Counted from the stretch's first letter, positions 8,617 through 17,838 are shown. The stretch: DNA of 64,000 nucleotides from Gemmatimonadetes bacterium bin94 (GCA_002238865.1 MPNE01000021.1:1-64000); one strand, 5' to 3'. The notes: a model not told the origin generated them from the letters alone. A program made the numbers and translations.

Positions 8617-8835
8617 AGCCGGGGGAGCGACGAGCAGCCGGGGCTGGAGCAACCCCCGGCGGGGGTGACAAACGGCAGACAAGAAGGCAATCTGACCGAC
8701 GGTTGCGTGATTTGGAGACCGAATGGTCGTCGAATTTGTACACCTCTTCGCATGCATCCCTTGCGCGGCGGGAAGAGGTTCCCCACATTTGCCCCGCTCA
8801 TCCGCAAACCGTCCACTTCCTCAAAGGAGAACTCC

Positions 8836-9219
8836 GTGGACATGAAGAAGCTCGTAACAGCGTCTGTCGTCGCGGCCATCGCATTGTTGGTGGTCGATTT
8901 CGTCCTCGACATGGTGCCGTTCGTGGGCGGCCACCATCCGCACGGGCACCACGAACACATGGACATGTCCCTTTGGGGCATTCTCGGGGCTCTTTTCCAT
9001 GGCCTGGTGCTCGCCGTAGTGCTGGGATGGAGAGGGGTTGCTGACGCTGCAGACGGTGCGAAGGCCGGCGCCACCTACGGGGTGCTGCTGAGCCTGGCGC
9101 ACAGCGTCGAGGCGGGAACCATGGACGCCGAGCTCGTCGGCGCAGCCGTCGGCAGCGCGATCGTGATGGGCGTCGCCGGTGCGGCGGTGGCCATGTTCGG
9201 TGGCGGATCCGGCGACTAA
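8836..9219 (+). CDS. Small membrane protein, paralogue of the gene at 11493
   Basis: About 127 residues with three or four hydrophobic segments and a His-rich loop ('GGHHPHGHHEHMDM') between the first two, possibly a metal-binding or periplasmic stretch. AAAGGAGA lies upstream; it fits a GTG start at 8836 better than the ATG at 8842. The second half ('AKAGATYGVLLSL', 'GVAGAAVAMF') aligns with the protein at 11493-11900. Function unknown. The 219 bases before it hold a GC-rich hairpin just after the symporter (GCCGGGG / CCCCGGC) and no recognisable gene. Confidence 0.8.
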   Translation: MDMKKLVTASVVAAIALLVVDFVLDMVPFVGGHHPHGHHEHMDMSLWGILGALFHGLVLAVVLGWRGVADAADGAKAGATYGVLLSLAHSVEAGTMDAELVGAAVGSAIVMGVAGAAVAMFGGGSGD

Positions 9220-9283
9220 GGCCGGTCGCGCAGGCAACTCACAAGCTGCTGGGATGAGTCCGTGGTGAAGCGCGGGCTCTGAG

Positions 9284-9354
9284 GACCGCTCCCGGAACCG
9301 CCCCCTCGCGGCGGGTGCCAAAAGCACTCCGCACCAGGGGGTCCGGGAGCGGTC
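9284..9354. repeat. 71-base near-perfect stem-loop between convergent genes
   Basis: GACCGCTCCCGGA (9284-9296) is exactly complementary to TCCGGGAGCGGTC (9342-9354). Inside, CCCCC pairs with GGGGG and GTGC with GCAC around a CAAAA loop. It sits between a plus-strand gene and the stop of the minus-strand 5'-nucleotidase, so a bidirectional terminator is the simplest reading, although no T-run follows. A structured RNA or a dispersed repeat is also possible. Confidence 0.6.
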
Positions 9355-9429
9355 GTGCATTTGCGGCCCAATGGCGGAAACCGGCGAAGCGGATTTTTCG
9401 GTGCCGGGGTCGCGAAAGTAACGGTCGAA

Positions 9430-10464
9430 TCAATCCAGGCGGTCGTCGATCTCGTAGCCGGCCGTCGCGTGGTTGTTCGCGCCTCCGCTTGCATCGAATG
9501 TGACGTCGATCCGCCCAAGTCTCATCCCGCCCCAGCCCACCTGATTCACGAGCGTGAACCCCGTTTGCCCCTGGTCGAACGTGTCGGGCTGATCGAGGAA
9601 GGTGTGGGTATGGCCGCCCAGGACGAGGTCGATGTCTGGAACGGCTTCGGCCAGTGAAAGGTCGCTTGGGCGTGAAGGATCGGCGTATTCGTAGCCGAGG
9701 TGGGAGAGGCAGATGACGAGCGCGCAGCCCTGGTTCCGAAGCTCCTGACAGGATGCGCGCGCCGCCGCGAACGGGTCCGTATACTCGACGCCGCGGTGCA
9801 GGCTGGCAAGCACGAGCTTCTCGAACGCGATGCCAAGGCCGAAGATCCCTACCCTGACGCCGCCGAATTCGCGGACCGTCCAGGGCTGCACGCGCTCCGC
9901 CAGCGACGACGCGCTCACGTCATAGTTGGCCGAAACGAAGTCGAAGCCGGCTTCGGGAAGCATCCTGGCCAGGCCTTCCACGCCGTTGTCGAAGTCGTGG
10001 TTTCCGAGCGTGGCCACGTCGTAGCCCATGGCGGTCATGGCGCGGAATTCGAGTTCTCCCCCGAAGAAATTGAAGTACGGGGTGCCCTGAAAGATGTCCC
10101 CCGAATCCAGGAGGAGGACGTGTTCGTTGGCCTCGCGGACCCGCCGGATGAGCGTCGCCCGCCGGGCCGCTCCGCCTAGCCCGGCGAACGGGCCGTCGGG
10201 CGGGAAGGGATCCATGCGTGAATGGGTGTCGTTGGTGTGCAGCACGACCAGGCGAACCGAGTCGTCGACGAGGGGGCCGCGGGGGTCGATGAGGGGGCCG
10301 TATGAGTCGACGAGGGGGCCGTAGGGCTCGATCGGGGGACCGCAGGGAAGATCGCGGCCGGGAAGCTCCGGCGGGCGCGCGATCTCTGCCGCAAGCGCAT
10401 CGGCCCCGGCCAGCCCCGCGACACCGCCCAGGCCCAGCGCGCGCACGAATTCTCGTCGCTTCAT
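9430..10464 (-). CDS. Tat-exported metallophosphoesterase, 5'-nucleotidase catalytic domain
   Basis: A 344-residue protein beginning 'MKRREFVRALGLGG', a twin-arginine signal. The catalytic domain has the metal ligands 'HTNDTHSRMDP', 'DSGDIFQG', 'GNHDFDNG', 'LSHLGYEYAD' and 'GGHTHTFL', as in bacterial 5'-nucleotidase/UDP-sugar hydrolases. The substrate-binding C-terminal domain is absent and is encoded by the gene immediately upstream (ATGA overlap). Between signal and domain is a four-unit heptad ('GPLVDSY', 'GPLIDPR' type). The start at 10464 replaces the longer ORF-track start. Likely dephosphorylates nucleotides outside the cytoplasm. Confidence 0.92.
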   Translation of the reverse strand: MKRREFVRALGLGGVAGLAGADALAAEIARPPELPGRDLPCGPPIEPYGPLVDSYGPLIDPRGPLVDDSVRLVVLHTNDTHSRMDPFPPDGPFAGLGGAARRATLIRRVREANEHVLLLDSGDIFQGTPYFNFFGGELEFRAMTAMGYDVATLGNHDFDNGVEGLARMLPEAGFDFVSANYDVSASSLAERVQPWTVREFGGVRVGIFGLGIAFEKLVLASLHRGVEYTDPFAAARASCQELRNQGCALVICLSHLGYEYADPSRPSDLSLAEAVPDIDLVLGGHTHTFLDQPDTFDQGQTGFTLVNQVGWGGMRLGRIDVTFDASGGANNHATAGYEIDDRLD

Positions 10465-11264
10465 CTGTCGTCCTCCCTGTCTGCGCCGCCCGCGGGGCGT
10501 ATGCGGCCGTCCAGCGTGGGCGTTACCGTGCCGACCTCCTGGAGGTAGGCGACGAACACGTCCCGGATCAGGATGTCGAGGTCCTCGCGGGACGCTTCTT
10601 CGGCCTCCCACAGCACGCTCCATGTCCCGCCGCCGTTGACGAGATAGTCCACGGTGGCCAGCCGATAGACGCGGTCGGGATCGACCGGATCACCCCCGAC
10701 CCGTACGCCGACCGCGTCCACGCTGTCCAGCTCCATCGTCCAACCCGCGATCGGCTCCCCCCCGGCGGCCGCGATCTCGTCCGCCAAGCGCTCCATCTGC
10801 ACGCCCGAGAGCGACAGCACGGTGACGAAGTTCTCGAATGGCAGGAGCTCGTACGCGTGCCGCATCAGGATCGGGCCCTCCGCGACGGGAACCCTCAGGC
10901 CCCCTTCGTTGATGAGCGCCGCATGCACGGTGTCGCGGGACCATTGCCGCGCCATGTGCAGGAGCGCATCCGCCACCAGGTTGTCCAGCGCGCCTTCGGG
11001 GTCGTCCTTGACGAATTCGCCCGTGGCGTGACCGAGGACCTCGGCGAGTTGTTCCCCCAACTGGGCACGGTACGGCGCGATCAACGCCTCGATGTCGGCC
11101 GCGGGCGCGACGCTGTCACCCACCTCTGTGAATGCCGCCGGAGCTTCACGGATGGTGAAGACGGACGGCTCGGGAACGTCTGCGGGCGGCCCCTGCCCCC
11201 CTTCCGCACAACCGGCCAGCACCCCTGCGGCGAGCAGGCTCAGGCAGCTGCGAAGTCCGGGCAT
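10461..11264 (-). CDS. Lipoprotein with 5'-nucleotidase C-terminal domain
   Basis: A 267-residue protein with a lipoprotein signal ('LLAAGVLAGC') followed by the 5'-nucleotidase C-terminal substrate-binding domain: 'DNLVADALLHMARQ', 'INEGGLRVPVAEGPI', 'PFENFVTVLSLSG', 'YRLATVDYLVNGGG'. In most bacteria this domain is fused after the metallophosphoesterase; here it is a separate gene translated first and coupled to the catalytic gene. The start at 11264 replaces the ORF-track start. One partner is predicted to be lipid-anchored and the other Tat-exported, so the enzyme probably assembles at an envelope membrane. Confidence 0.9.
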   Translation of the reverse strand: MPGLRSCLSLLAAGVLAGCAEGGQGPPADVPEPSVFTIREAPAAFTEVGDSVAPAADIEALIAPYRAQLGEQLAEVLGHATGEFVKDDPEGALDNLVADALLHMARQWSRDTVHAALINEGGLRVPVAEGPILMRHAYELLPFENFVTVLSLSGVQMERLADEIAAAGGEPIAGWTMELDSVDAVGVRVGGDPVDPDRVYRLATVDYLVNGGGTWSVLWEAEEASREDLDILIRDVFVAYLQEVGTVTPTLDGRIRPAGGADREDDR

Positions 11265-11492
11265 CGTGTGGCGACCACCGATCTCGGTCGGGTGGCAGGG
11301 AGGATCTTTGATCCGGGGCCCGAAATGTAACTCCATGTGTCGTGCGCAAGGCCCGAGACCGGCGGCGGCAATCCACCGGTCCAGCCTGGCGGCGCAGGAC
11401 CCGGCGATTTGCGAGCACATCATCGCCCGCCCCACATTCGAGCGTGTCGCGGAACCTCCGCGGCCTTCGTCTCACCCAGGGAAGAGTCCTCC

Positions 11493-11900
11493 ATGGTCAG
11501 CAAGAAATGCGTCCTGGCAACCCTCGCCGCCTTCGTCACCAGCTTCGTGCTCGGGTACATCATCTACGAACCCATTCTGGGCGGTTTTTTTGCGGCCAAC
11601 GCGGGAACGGCCACGGGCGTCATCAAGGAGGCCCCCGTCTTCTGGCAGATCATCATCGGCCAGCTGTGTGGCGCAGGACTTCTGGTCACCGTGCTCTCCT
11701 GGAAGGGCGTGGCAAACGCCGCCGAGGGATTCAAGGCTGGCGCCACCGTCGGCGTGCTGCTGAGTCTCTACTTCGGCTTCATGACGCTGGGCACCATGAA
11801 CACCAGCACACTGAACGCCGCCATCGTGGACGCGGTCGTGTCGTTGCTGCTGATGGGGGTTGCCGGATCGGTCGCCGCGATCGTCCTGAACCGGGAATAG
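11493..11900 (+). CDS. Small membrane protein, paralogue of the gene at 8836
   Basis: A 135-residue protein with about four hydrophobic segments, starting 'MVSKKCVLATLAAF'. The stretch 'GVANAAEGFKAGATVGVLLSL' and the final 'LLMGVAGSVAAIVL' match the protein at 8836-9219, so the two are paralogues flanking the 5'-nucleotidase pair. It lacks the His-rich loop. The role is unknown; homologues from memory are annotated only as hypothetical membrane proteins. The 228 bases before it form the divergent promoter region shared with the nucleotidase operon; I could not pick a clear promoter there. Confidence 0.8.
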   Translation: MVSKKCVLATLAAFVTSFVLGYIIYEPILGGFFAANAGTATGVIKEAPVFWQIIIGQLCGAGLLVTVLSWKGVANAAEGFKAGATVGVLLSLYFGFMTLGTMNTSTLNAAIVDAVVSLLLMGVAGSVAAIVLNRE

Positions 11901-11951
11901 GGGCGCCGGGGCCCGTGGAAGGGCGGGCGCCGTTGCCGTCAGCGCCGCCCG

Positions 11952-13076
11952 TCAACCTCCCCACACCCCCTCGAAGACACGCAGGTAGTTTTCCCCGAGG
12001 AACTTGACGATCACCTCGTCGGAGTGTCCGCGCGCGGCCATCGCCTCGGTGAGTCGCGGGACCTTGGAGATGTCCTCGATGCCCCGTGGCGCGAGCTCCA
12101 GGCCGTAGTGGTCGCTGCCCAGGCCGACGTGGTCCGGGCCCATCACGTCAAGGGCGGTCTCGATGTCGCGGACAACGCTGTCGAGATCGCGGTGTGCCAC
12201 ATGGATGAGACCGAGGACCCCGCCGTTCGCGGCGATCCCCTCCAGCATCCAGCGATCGCGCGGCAGTTCGAGCCGCGGGCGCGGCAACCTGCCCCCGAGC
12301 AGATCCTGCGCCTCCGGCGAAGTGTCGGGAAACATCGTGGGCGTGGTGTGGGACAGGATCACGGGCCGGTCGGTGAGATCCAGGATCTCGCGAAAACCCG
12401 TCTCGCCGATGTGCACAAGGTCAACGACGATGCCAAGGCGGTTCATGCCCCTGATGACCTCTTTGCCCAGCGCGGTCAGACCGCCCCTCTCGTCGGCGGC
12501 CCAGCAGCCGTCGGCGAAGATGTTGCGCCGTGTGTGGGTCAGGCTGGCCGAACGCAGCCCCAGGCGGTAGTAGAGATCCAGGAAGCGAGGATCGGTCCCG
12601 AGCGCCTCGCAACCTTCGAAGGTGAGCACCAGGGCGACCTTGCCGTCCCGCTTGGCCCGGCGGATGTCGCGCACGGTCGTGGCGAGGACGAGGTCGTCGT
12701 GGCGGGCGATCTGGTCGTGCAGGTTCCAGGCCATCTCCATGCCGCGGCGGACCGGATCGCGCAGCCAGTCGTCGTCGAGGTAGATCGCGCACAGCTGCGC
12801 CGTGACGCCTCCCTCCTGCCAGCGCGGCAGGTCGTACTGGCCCATGCAACCGAACCACGCGGTGTGAGGTCCCATCCCGAAGTGGACCAGGGGGGTGTTT
12901 TCGAGGCCCGGCGGCCCCTCCCAGTCGAGACCCGGTACCTCGACCCGGTCTCCAAGGGTCATCTTGCCCTCCGTGACGGGGATCAGGATGTCGCTGTGTC
13001 CGTCGACGACAACGGCGCGGCGGTGCAGTTCGGCGGCTGCCCCGCCCGGTTCCGTCGCACGGGCAGCGTCGGCCAT
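11952..13076 (-). CDS. Membrane dipeptidase family (peptidase M19)
   Basis: A 374-residue renal-dipeptidase-type zinc enzyme without a signal peptide. Metal-site residues are visible in 'VDGHSDIL' (HxD), the bridging Glu in 'LTFEGCEAL', the His in 'LVHIGETG' and 'LSHTTP', and the Asp in 'GLGSDHYG'. Members hydrolyse dipeptides, often with D-residues, or act on N-acyl amino acids and lactones. It is the last gene of a three-gene minus-strand cluster with an S15 hydrolase and an amidohydrolase; its start overlaps the S15 stop by one base (TGATG). Confidence 0.92.
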   Translation of the reverse strand: MADAARATEPGGAAAELHRRAVVVDGHSDILIPVTEGKMTLGDRVEVPGLDWEGPPGLENTPLVHFGMGPHTAWFGCMGQYDLPRWQEGGVTAQLCAIYLDDDWLRDPVRRGMEMAWNLHDQIARHDDLVLATTVRDIRRAKRDGKVALVLTFEGCEALGTDPRFLDLYYRLGLRSASLTHTRRNIFADGCWAADERGGLTALGKEVIRGMNRLGIVVDLVHIGETGFREILDLTDRPVILSHTTPTMFPDTSPEAQDLLGGRLPRPRLELPRDRWMLEGIAANGGVLGLIHVAHRDLDSVVRDIETALDVMGPDHVGLGSDHYGLELAPRGIEDISKVPRLTEAMAARGHSDEVIVKFLGENYLRVFEGVWGG

Positions 13077-14944
13077 CAGGCGCCGTCCCTGCCCTGCGAT
13101 TGCGCGCCCGGCAACCCTCCCTCCACCACGGGCAGCACGATCCGCGACCCGTCTTCGCCCCCGCGGTACACCGTCAGGGTGACCTCATCATCGGCGGGAA
13201 GCGGGTCGAACATGCCCGCGTCGGCTCCTGCCACCGCAACCCGGATGCGGTGTCCCGCGCGGATCATTGCCGCGATGGGCCACAGCCGGACGCTGACTTC
13301 GACGGCCTCGCCCGGCGGCATCGGCGCGGCGTCGGCGCGGGCGAACGAGTGGTACGGATCCTCGCCCGGGAAGTAGGGGTTCGGCACGGCCCTGCGGTGG
13401 ATCAGCCGGATCCCGCCCTCGGTCACGTAGCGGCTGCGGCCCTCCGCGTCGACATCTTCCAGGTAGACGAAGAGCGCGCCGTCCTCGTGGTCGGACGCAA
13501 GCTTCAACGTGACCACCGGGTAGCCGGCGATCTGCAGGTCAGCGTCGAGCGGCGCGGTGGTGTAGGTGAGCATGCGCGCGTCCATCCCGCCGCGATCGTC
13601 CAGGTTGAGGATCGGCTGGCCCATCTGGGCCATCCAGCGGTTGTTGGCACCGGTGGTCACCCCGGGGTCGACCGTGTAGTCGTCGCTGCCGCTGACGACG
13701 GCTTCCGGATCCCCGGTCAACCGTCCCCCGCGGTCCATGTGGAAGGTCGTGGCCCCGGTCCCCGCCGGCGGCCAGGCCTCCGTATCGTGGTACGCTTCCT
13801 CCCCCAGGTTGAAGAAGCGCATGGAGGGCCAGTCGTCGACGCCGTTGTCTTCGCCCTTCAGGTGGTGGTCGAAGAAGAGGCGCCGAAGTTCAAACTGATC
13901 CTGTTCCGAAGGATCGGGAGGAAGCGGCTCGCCGCCGACCGTGTACGGACTCGCGTGATATCCGCCTCCGTGGGTCGAAGCCAGGACCAACACCTTCTGG
14001 GGATTGCTGAAGTGCCGGAATCGCAGCAGTGCCCCCTCTGCGGTTCCCGCGTCCATCCAGCTGACCAGAACCAGCATGGGAACGGCCGAGGCCTCGATTT
14101 CGTCCCGCCAGTGGATCGGACCGATCTCGGCCCAGGTCTGACCGCCACCCACCACGTCGTCGCGGTATTCGGTGTCCACCACCGCCTGGAAGACATCCGG
14201 GTTGGCGGCGTGCTCGGCCACGGCCTCGGCCAAAAGGGACCCGTCCCCGTCCTGATCGACGCGCCGCACCCCCGCACCCATCACGTCCACGCTGTTGTCG
14301 TCCATGTGGCCGACCAGATCGCCCCAGGTCTCGATGAATCCGCGGGCCAGCAAGCCGTAGGGTCGCACCGGACTCGGGTAGGCGTCGAAGTCCGACCACC
14401 CGGGGACGACCGCCTTGACCGCAGGGTGATTCACGGCGGCGAGCAGCTCCGCCGTCGTGCCCGTGTACGATGTGCCGTAGGCGCCGACCGTCCCATCCGA
14501 CCATTGCCGGGACACCACCCACTCCACGATATCGTGCGCGTCGAGAACCTCCTGGCGGCCGTACTCCACGGGACGCGTGCCGAACGAGGCGCCGCTGCCG
14601 CGCGCGTCCACCTTGACCAGGGCGTAACCGTGGGCGAGAAGGTGGCGGTCAAGGCCCGACAAGGTGTTGAGCGGCTCGCCCGTTGCGGGGTCTTCCAGCC
14701 CGCGCCGATAGCGCGTCAAGGTGAGAAGGGCCGGGTACGGCGGCCCGTCCCCTTCCGTCGGCAGATGGACATCGGCAGCGAGCCGGGTGCCGTCGGCCGC
14801 GGTGACGAAGGACGAGCCTTCGCCCGGGAGGTGCGACTGATCCTGCGCTGGAGCACAGCCTCCGATCAGGGCGGCAAGGGCCACCGCGAAGCCGGACGCA
14901 CGCGTACGGACGACCGGAGAAGGGGTGGGTCGGCAGCCGGCCAT
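13076..14944 (-). CDS. Lipoprotein X-Pro dipeptidyl-peptidase/CocE-type hydrolase (S15 family)
   Basis: A 622-residue exported hydrolase with a lipobox in 'LAALIGGCAPA'. The alpha/beta-hydrolase domain has the nucleophile elbow 'GTSYTG' (Ser near residue 160), preceded by 'VDARGSGASFG'. A C-terminal jelly-roll domain follows ('GYPVVTLKLASDHEDGALFVYL', quoted in part; then 'IAAMIRAGHRIRVAVAG'), as in PepX_C proteins. Likely cleaves peptides or acyl bonds in the periplasm or at the membrane. I chose ATG 14944 over the TTG at 14953, because AGGGAGG lies 9 bases before the ATG and touches the TTG. Confidence 0.9.
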   Translation of the reverse strand: MAGCRPTPSPVVRTRASGFAVALAALIGGCAPAQDQSHLPGEGSSFVTAADGTRLAADVHLPTEGDGPPYPALLTLTRYRRGLEDPATGEPLNTLSGLDRHLLAHGYALVKVDARGSGASFGTRPVEYGRQEVLDAHDIVEWVVSRQWSDGTVGAYGTSYTGTTAELLAAVNHPAVKAVVPGWSDFDAYPSPVRPYGLLARGFIETWGDLVGHMDDNSVDVMGAGVRRVDQDGDGSLLAEAVAEHAANPDVFQAVVDTEYRDDVVGGGQTWAEIGPIHWRDEIEASAVPMLVLVSWMDAGTAEGALLRFRHFSNPQKVLVLASTHGGGYHASPYTVGGEPLPPDPSEQDQFELRRLFFDHHLKGEDNGVDDWPSMRFFNLGEEAYHDTEAWPPAGTGATTFHMDRGGRLTGDPEAVVSGSDDYTVDPGVTTGANNRWMAQMGQPILNLDDRGGMDARMLTYTTAPLDADLQIAGYPVVTLKLASDHEDGALFVYLEDVDAEGRSRYVTEGGIRLIHRRAVPNPYFPGEDPYHSFARADAAPMPPGEAVEVSVRLWPIAAMIRAGHRIRVAVAGADAGMFDPLPADDEVTLTVYRGGEDGSRIVLPVVEGGLPGAQSQGRDGA

Positions 14945-14959
14945 CGAGGTCAACCTCCC

Positions 14960-16369
14960 TTAGGACACCTTCATCGAACTGATGATCGGCGCGACCGGCA
15001 GCACATCCAGGTCGACCACCTTCCCCTCCTTGATCACCATGTGGATCCGTCGGTAGTTGTACGCGCTCTCCAGGGGGTTGGCATCGAGGATGACCACGTC
15101 GCCCCATCTCCCGGCCTGCAGCGTACCGATCTCGTCATCGAGCCTGTATGCGCTGGCGACGTTGCTGGTTGCGGACTTCAGCACTTCCATGGGGTCCATC
15201 CCCAGCTCCTCGAGCGCGACCAGAGCGTTGAAGTGGCCCTCGCCGAGCTTCACGCGCGAGTCGACCGTGTCGGCCGCCAGCCTGGGGGACTCGGCCCGGA
15301 GCACTGGATTCTCGATGCCCGCGTCGGTCGACATCAGCAGCTTCACCCCGGCTTCGATCATGTTGCGGCGGTTGATCGCCCCGACCTTCATGTACGGCGT
15401 GAGTGTTCCTTCGGGCACGTGCTCCTCCAGCGCGGCCAACCGGCGCGCCGTGATCGGAAGAACCGAGCAAGCGATGCCCCGCTCGACCATCTTGTGGATC
15501 GTCTCCATCGGGATCGGGATCTCGGGACCGGAAATCGCACAGTGGGTGATGATGTCGACACCCGCCTCGATCGCCATGTCGAGGCTCTCAACCGATGTCG
15601 TATGCGTCTGCACGGTCATCCCGGCGCGGTGGCCCTCCTCGACGATGACCCGCTGAACCCGCTCCGAGAACGAAATCAGGTTCATGTCCACGTGCCCGCT
15701 GGCGCCGTACTTGAGGAAGTCCATCCCAAGGGTGGTGTAGTTGCGGATGACCTGTGCCACGGAATCGGGTGACATCCACAGCAGTTCCCGACCCGTGTTT
15801 TCTTCCCAGGTGTCGTTTATGCGCTTGACGAACGCCTTGCTGACGTAGGGCGCGTACGCTTCGCGGAAGTCGGGCCCCAGGGGTCCGCTGAAGCCGATGA
15901 TGTTCCCGGCGAGGTAGATCCGGCTGCCGGGCGCCTCGCCCGCGTTGATCATGTCGCGGGCCCGAGCGAGAGCCGCACGCGGTCCCCAGGTGTCGAAGAC
16001 CGTCGTCTGGCCGGTCTTGAGGGTGATCTGCGCGGCCTCCAGGACGATCTCGTGAAGACGGTCCTCGTGCTTGATCAGCGTTTCCAGGTCACCGTTCAGG
16101 AAGAGGTGGAGATTGCCGTCCATAAGCCCCGGGATGACGAACTTGCCGCTCGCGTCGATCGTGGTCGCCCCGGCGGGGACAGCGACATCGCCCGCGGCCC
16201 CCACCGCGGTGATGCGACCATCTGCGATGAGGACGACACCGTTCGAAACGGGTGCCGCGCCGGTGCCGTCGATGACGGTGCCGCCGGTGACGGCGAGGGT
16301 CTGGGCCAGTGCGCCCGGGGCCGGGACGGCGGTGAGGAGGAGAGCGAGGGCGGTACGCGGGAAAGACAT
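14960..16369 (-). CDS. Exported amidohydrolase with atypical metal site
   Basis: A 469-residue amidohydrolase of the imidazolonepropionase/prolidase-like type with a signal peptide ending 'APGALAQ' and a GGAG ribosome site. The barrel entry motif reads '[12 protein letters not shown]' where the family normally has DxHxH, so the first His of the HxH pair is Asn. Other ligands look intact: 'QTHTTS', 'ITHCAISG', 'STDAGIEN'. The usual two-strand N-terminal and C-terminal sandwich is present ('GGTVIDGTG', '[13 protein letters not shown]'). The substrate is unknown; clustering with M19 and S15 enzymes suggests peptides or modified amino acids. First gene of the cluster; S15 follows 15 bases later. 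Confidence 0.85.
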   Translation of the reverse strand: MSFPRTALALLLTAVPAPGALAQTLAVTGGTVIDGTGAAPVSNGVVLIADGRITAVGAAGDVAVPAGATTIDASGKFVIPGLMDGNLHLFLNGDLETLIKHEDRLHEIVLEAAQITLKTGQTTVFDTWGPRAALARARDMINAGEAPGSRIYLAGNIIGFSGPLGPDFREAYAPYVSKAFVKRINDTWEENTGRELLWMSPDSVAQVIRNYTTLGMDFLKYGASGHVDMNLISFSERVQRVIVEEGHRAGMTVQTHTTSVESLDMAIEAGVDIITHCAISGPEIPIPMETIHKMVERGIACSVLPITARRLAALEEHVPEGTLTPYMKVGAINRRNMIEAGVKLLMSTDAGIENPVLRAESPRLAADTVDSRVKLGEGHFNALVALEELGMDPMEVLKSATSNVASAYRLDDEIGTLQAGRWGDVVILDANPLESAYNYRRIHMVIKEGKVVDLDVLPVAPIISSMKVS

Positions 16370-16612
16370 GGCGGACTCCTATTCCGATCTGCGGACCAGG
16401 CGGGCGTCCCGGGCGAAAAAGGATCATGCGATCGTCCGGACGCGGACAGCCAGAATACGGTCTTGCCAGCGCCGGCGCCATTGCCTTTCGGGAACCTCCC
16501 GGCGGATGTTTGGGGACACGCGGCAACGATCCGTGCCCCGCCTCTCCCGCAGGCAGAGCCCGTGCCGCCTGCCTACAACGGACGCCCACCCTCAACAGGC
16601 GCAAATCATACC

Positions 16613-17731
16613 ATGTCCCTGGCTCATGCCCTCCGAGGCGTCAAGGTGCTCGACCTTTCCCGGCTCCTTCCGGGTCCTTTCCTGACCATGGTTCTGTCCG
16701 ACCTCGGGGCCGACGTGGTCAAGGTGGAGGAGCCCCGCAAGGGCGACTACATGCGCGATTTTCCGCCCCGCGGCAATGGCCCGTCGGGACGGTATCTCAC
16801 AGTCAACCGGAACAAGCGGTCGGTGACCGTGGACCTGAAGAGCAACCGCGAGCGCGAGCGGTTTCTGCAGATGGCGGCCCGGGCCGACGTCGTGGTGGAG
16901 AGCTTCCGTCCGGGGGTGATGGACCGCCTGGGAGTGGGGTATCCCGCACTGCGCGAGCGCAACGAGGGGATTATCCTCTGCTCGATCTCCGGTTACGGGC
17001 AGACGGGACCCTACCGTGACCGCGCGGGACACGACATCAACTACCTTGCGCTCGCCGGAGTGCTCGCGATGAGCGGCCAGGATCCCGACGGGCCCCCGGC
17101 CATGTCCGGCGTGCAGATCGCGGACCTGGGCGGCGGGGCGTTGTGGAGCGCGCTCGGGATCGTCGCCGCGCTGATCGACCGGGGCCGCACCGGTCAGGGC
17201 ACCCACCTGGACATCTCGATGACCGAGGGTGCGCTCGCGATGCTGGCAAGCGAGTTCGGCATCGTCGATGCGCAGCCCACTCCTCCGACGCGCGGCACCG
17301 GGCTGCTGAACGGGGGCGCCGCGCGCTACGGCGTGTACCGGACCCGCGACGGAAGGTACCTGAGCGTGGGCGCGCTCGAGCCGCAGTTCCTGGCCCGGCT
17401 CGCCGAGGTCGCTGGTCTGGAGCTGAGCGGCGGACCGGCAGGCGACGAGGATCTGCGCCGCCAACTGACCCGGATCGTGGCCTCGAAGACGCGCGATGAA
17501 TGGACGGACATCCTGGACCGGCACGACTGCTGCTGTGAGCCCGTGCTCGAACTCGACGAGGTGGCCGACCACCCCCTGCACCGCAACCGGGGCCTGTTCT
17601 TCGAGATCGGCGACCCCGGGTCGGCGGGGTCCCTGCAGGTACGGACACCCCTGGGGATGCCGGCCGCGCGCCGCCGTGCTCCGGAGCTGGGCGAGCACAA
17701 CGACGAGGTCTTCAAGGAGTACGGCGTGTAG
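16613..17731 (+). CDS. Family III CoA-transferase (CaiB/BaiF, alpha-methylacyl-CoA-racemase-like)
   Basis: A 372-residue cytoplasmic enzyme. '[27 protein letters not shown]' is the family's N-terminal signature (quoted here as '[18 protein letters not shown]'), and '[11 protein letters not shown]' carries the conserved catalytic-type Asp near residue 140. Members move CoA between carboxylates or epimerise 2-methylacyl-CoA. The ORF track version starts far upstream; ATG 16613 gives family length although no strong ribosome site is visible. It is divergent from the amidohydrolase; the 243-base gap between them holds no gene that I can see. Confidence 0.9.
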   Translation: MSLAHALRGVKVLDLSRLLPGPFLTMVLSDLGADVVKVEEPRKGDYMRDFPPRGNGPSGRYLTVNRNKRSVTVDLKSNRERERFLQMAARADVVVESFRPGVMDRLGVGYPALRERNEGIILCSISGYGQTGPYRDRAGHDINYLALAGVLAMSGQDPDGPPAMSGVQIADLGGGALWSALGIVAALIDRGRTGQGTHLDISMTEGALAMLASEFGIVDAQPTPPTRGTGLLNGGAARYGVYRTRDGRYLSVGALEPQFLARLAEVAGLELSGGPAGDEDLRRQLTRIVASKTRDEWTDILDRHDCCCEPVLELDEVADHPLHRNRGLFFEIGDPGSAGSLQVRTPLGMPAARRRAPELGEHNDEVFKEYGV

Positions 17732-17782
17732 CGACGGCGGCCCCGAGTCACCATGTTCATCAGCAAGATAGTAAATCATACA

Positions 17783-17795
17783 TTACATGATGTAA
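17783..17795. promoter_or_regulatory. Palindromic operator-like site in an AT-rich leader
   Basis: TTACAT-G-ATGTAA is a perfect 6-bp inverted repeat in a short AT-rich stretch (about 17755-17820) just before the Tat phosphoesterase gene. A TTGACA lies 8 bases downstream at 17803, without a convincing -10. A regulator-binding site is an inference from symmetry and position. Confidence 0.4.
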
Positions 17796-17838
17796 AGTAA
17801 ACTTGACATTCCTAAACCGATCGAAAGGCTGGAAGGGC

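Noticed and set aside
10258-10345. Short tandem repeats as a CRISPR array
   Set aside because: Units are contiguous 21-mers without spacers and lie in frame inside a coding gene.
13100-15772. 890-residue plus-strand ORF over the S15 and amidohydrolase genes
   Set aside because: Antisense shadow typical of GC-rich DNA; low-complexity Arg/His/Gly composition without any family motif, while the minus-strand frames have clear catalytic motifs.
17803-17838. TTGACA at 17803 as a -35 element
   Set aside because: No acceptable -10 at 16 to 18 bases downstream, and the gene starts only 36 bases later.
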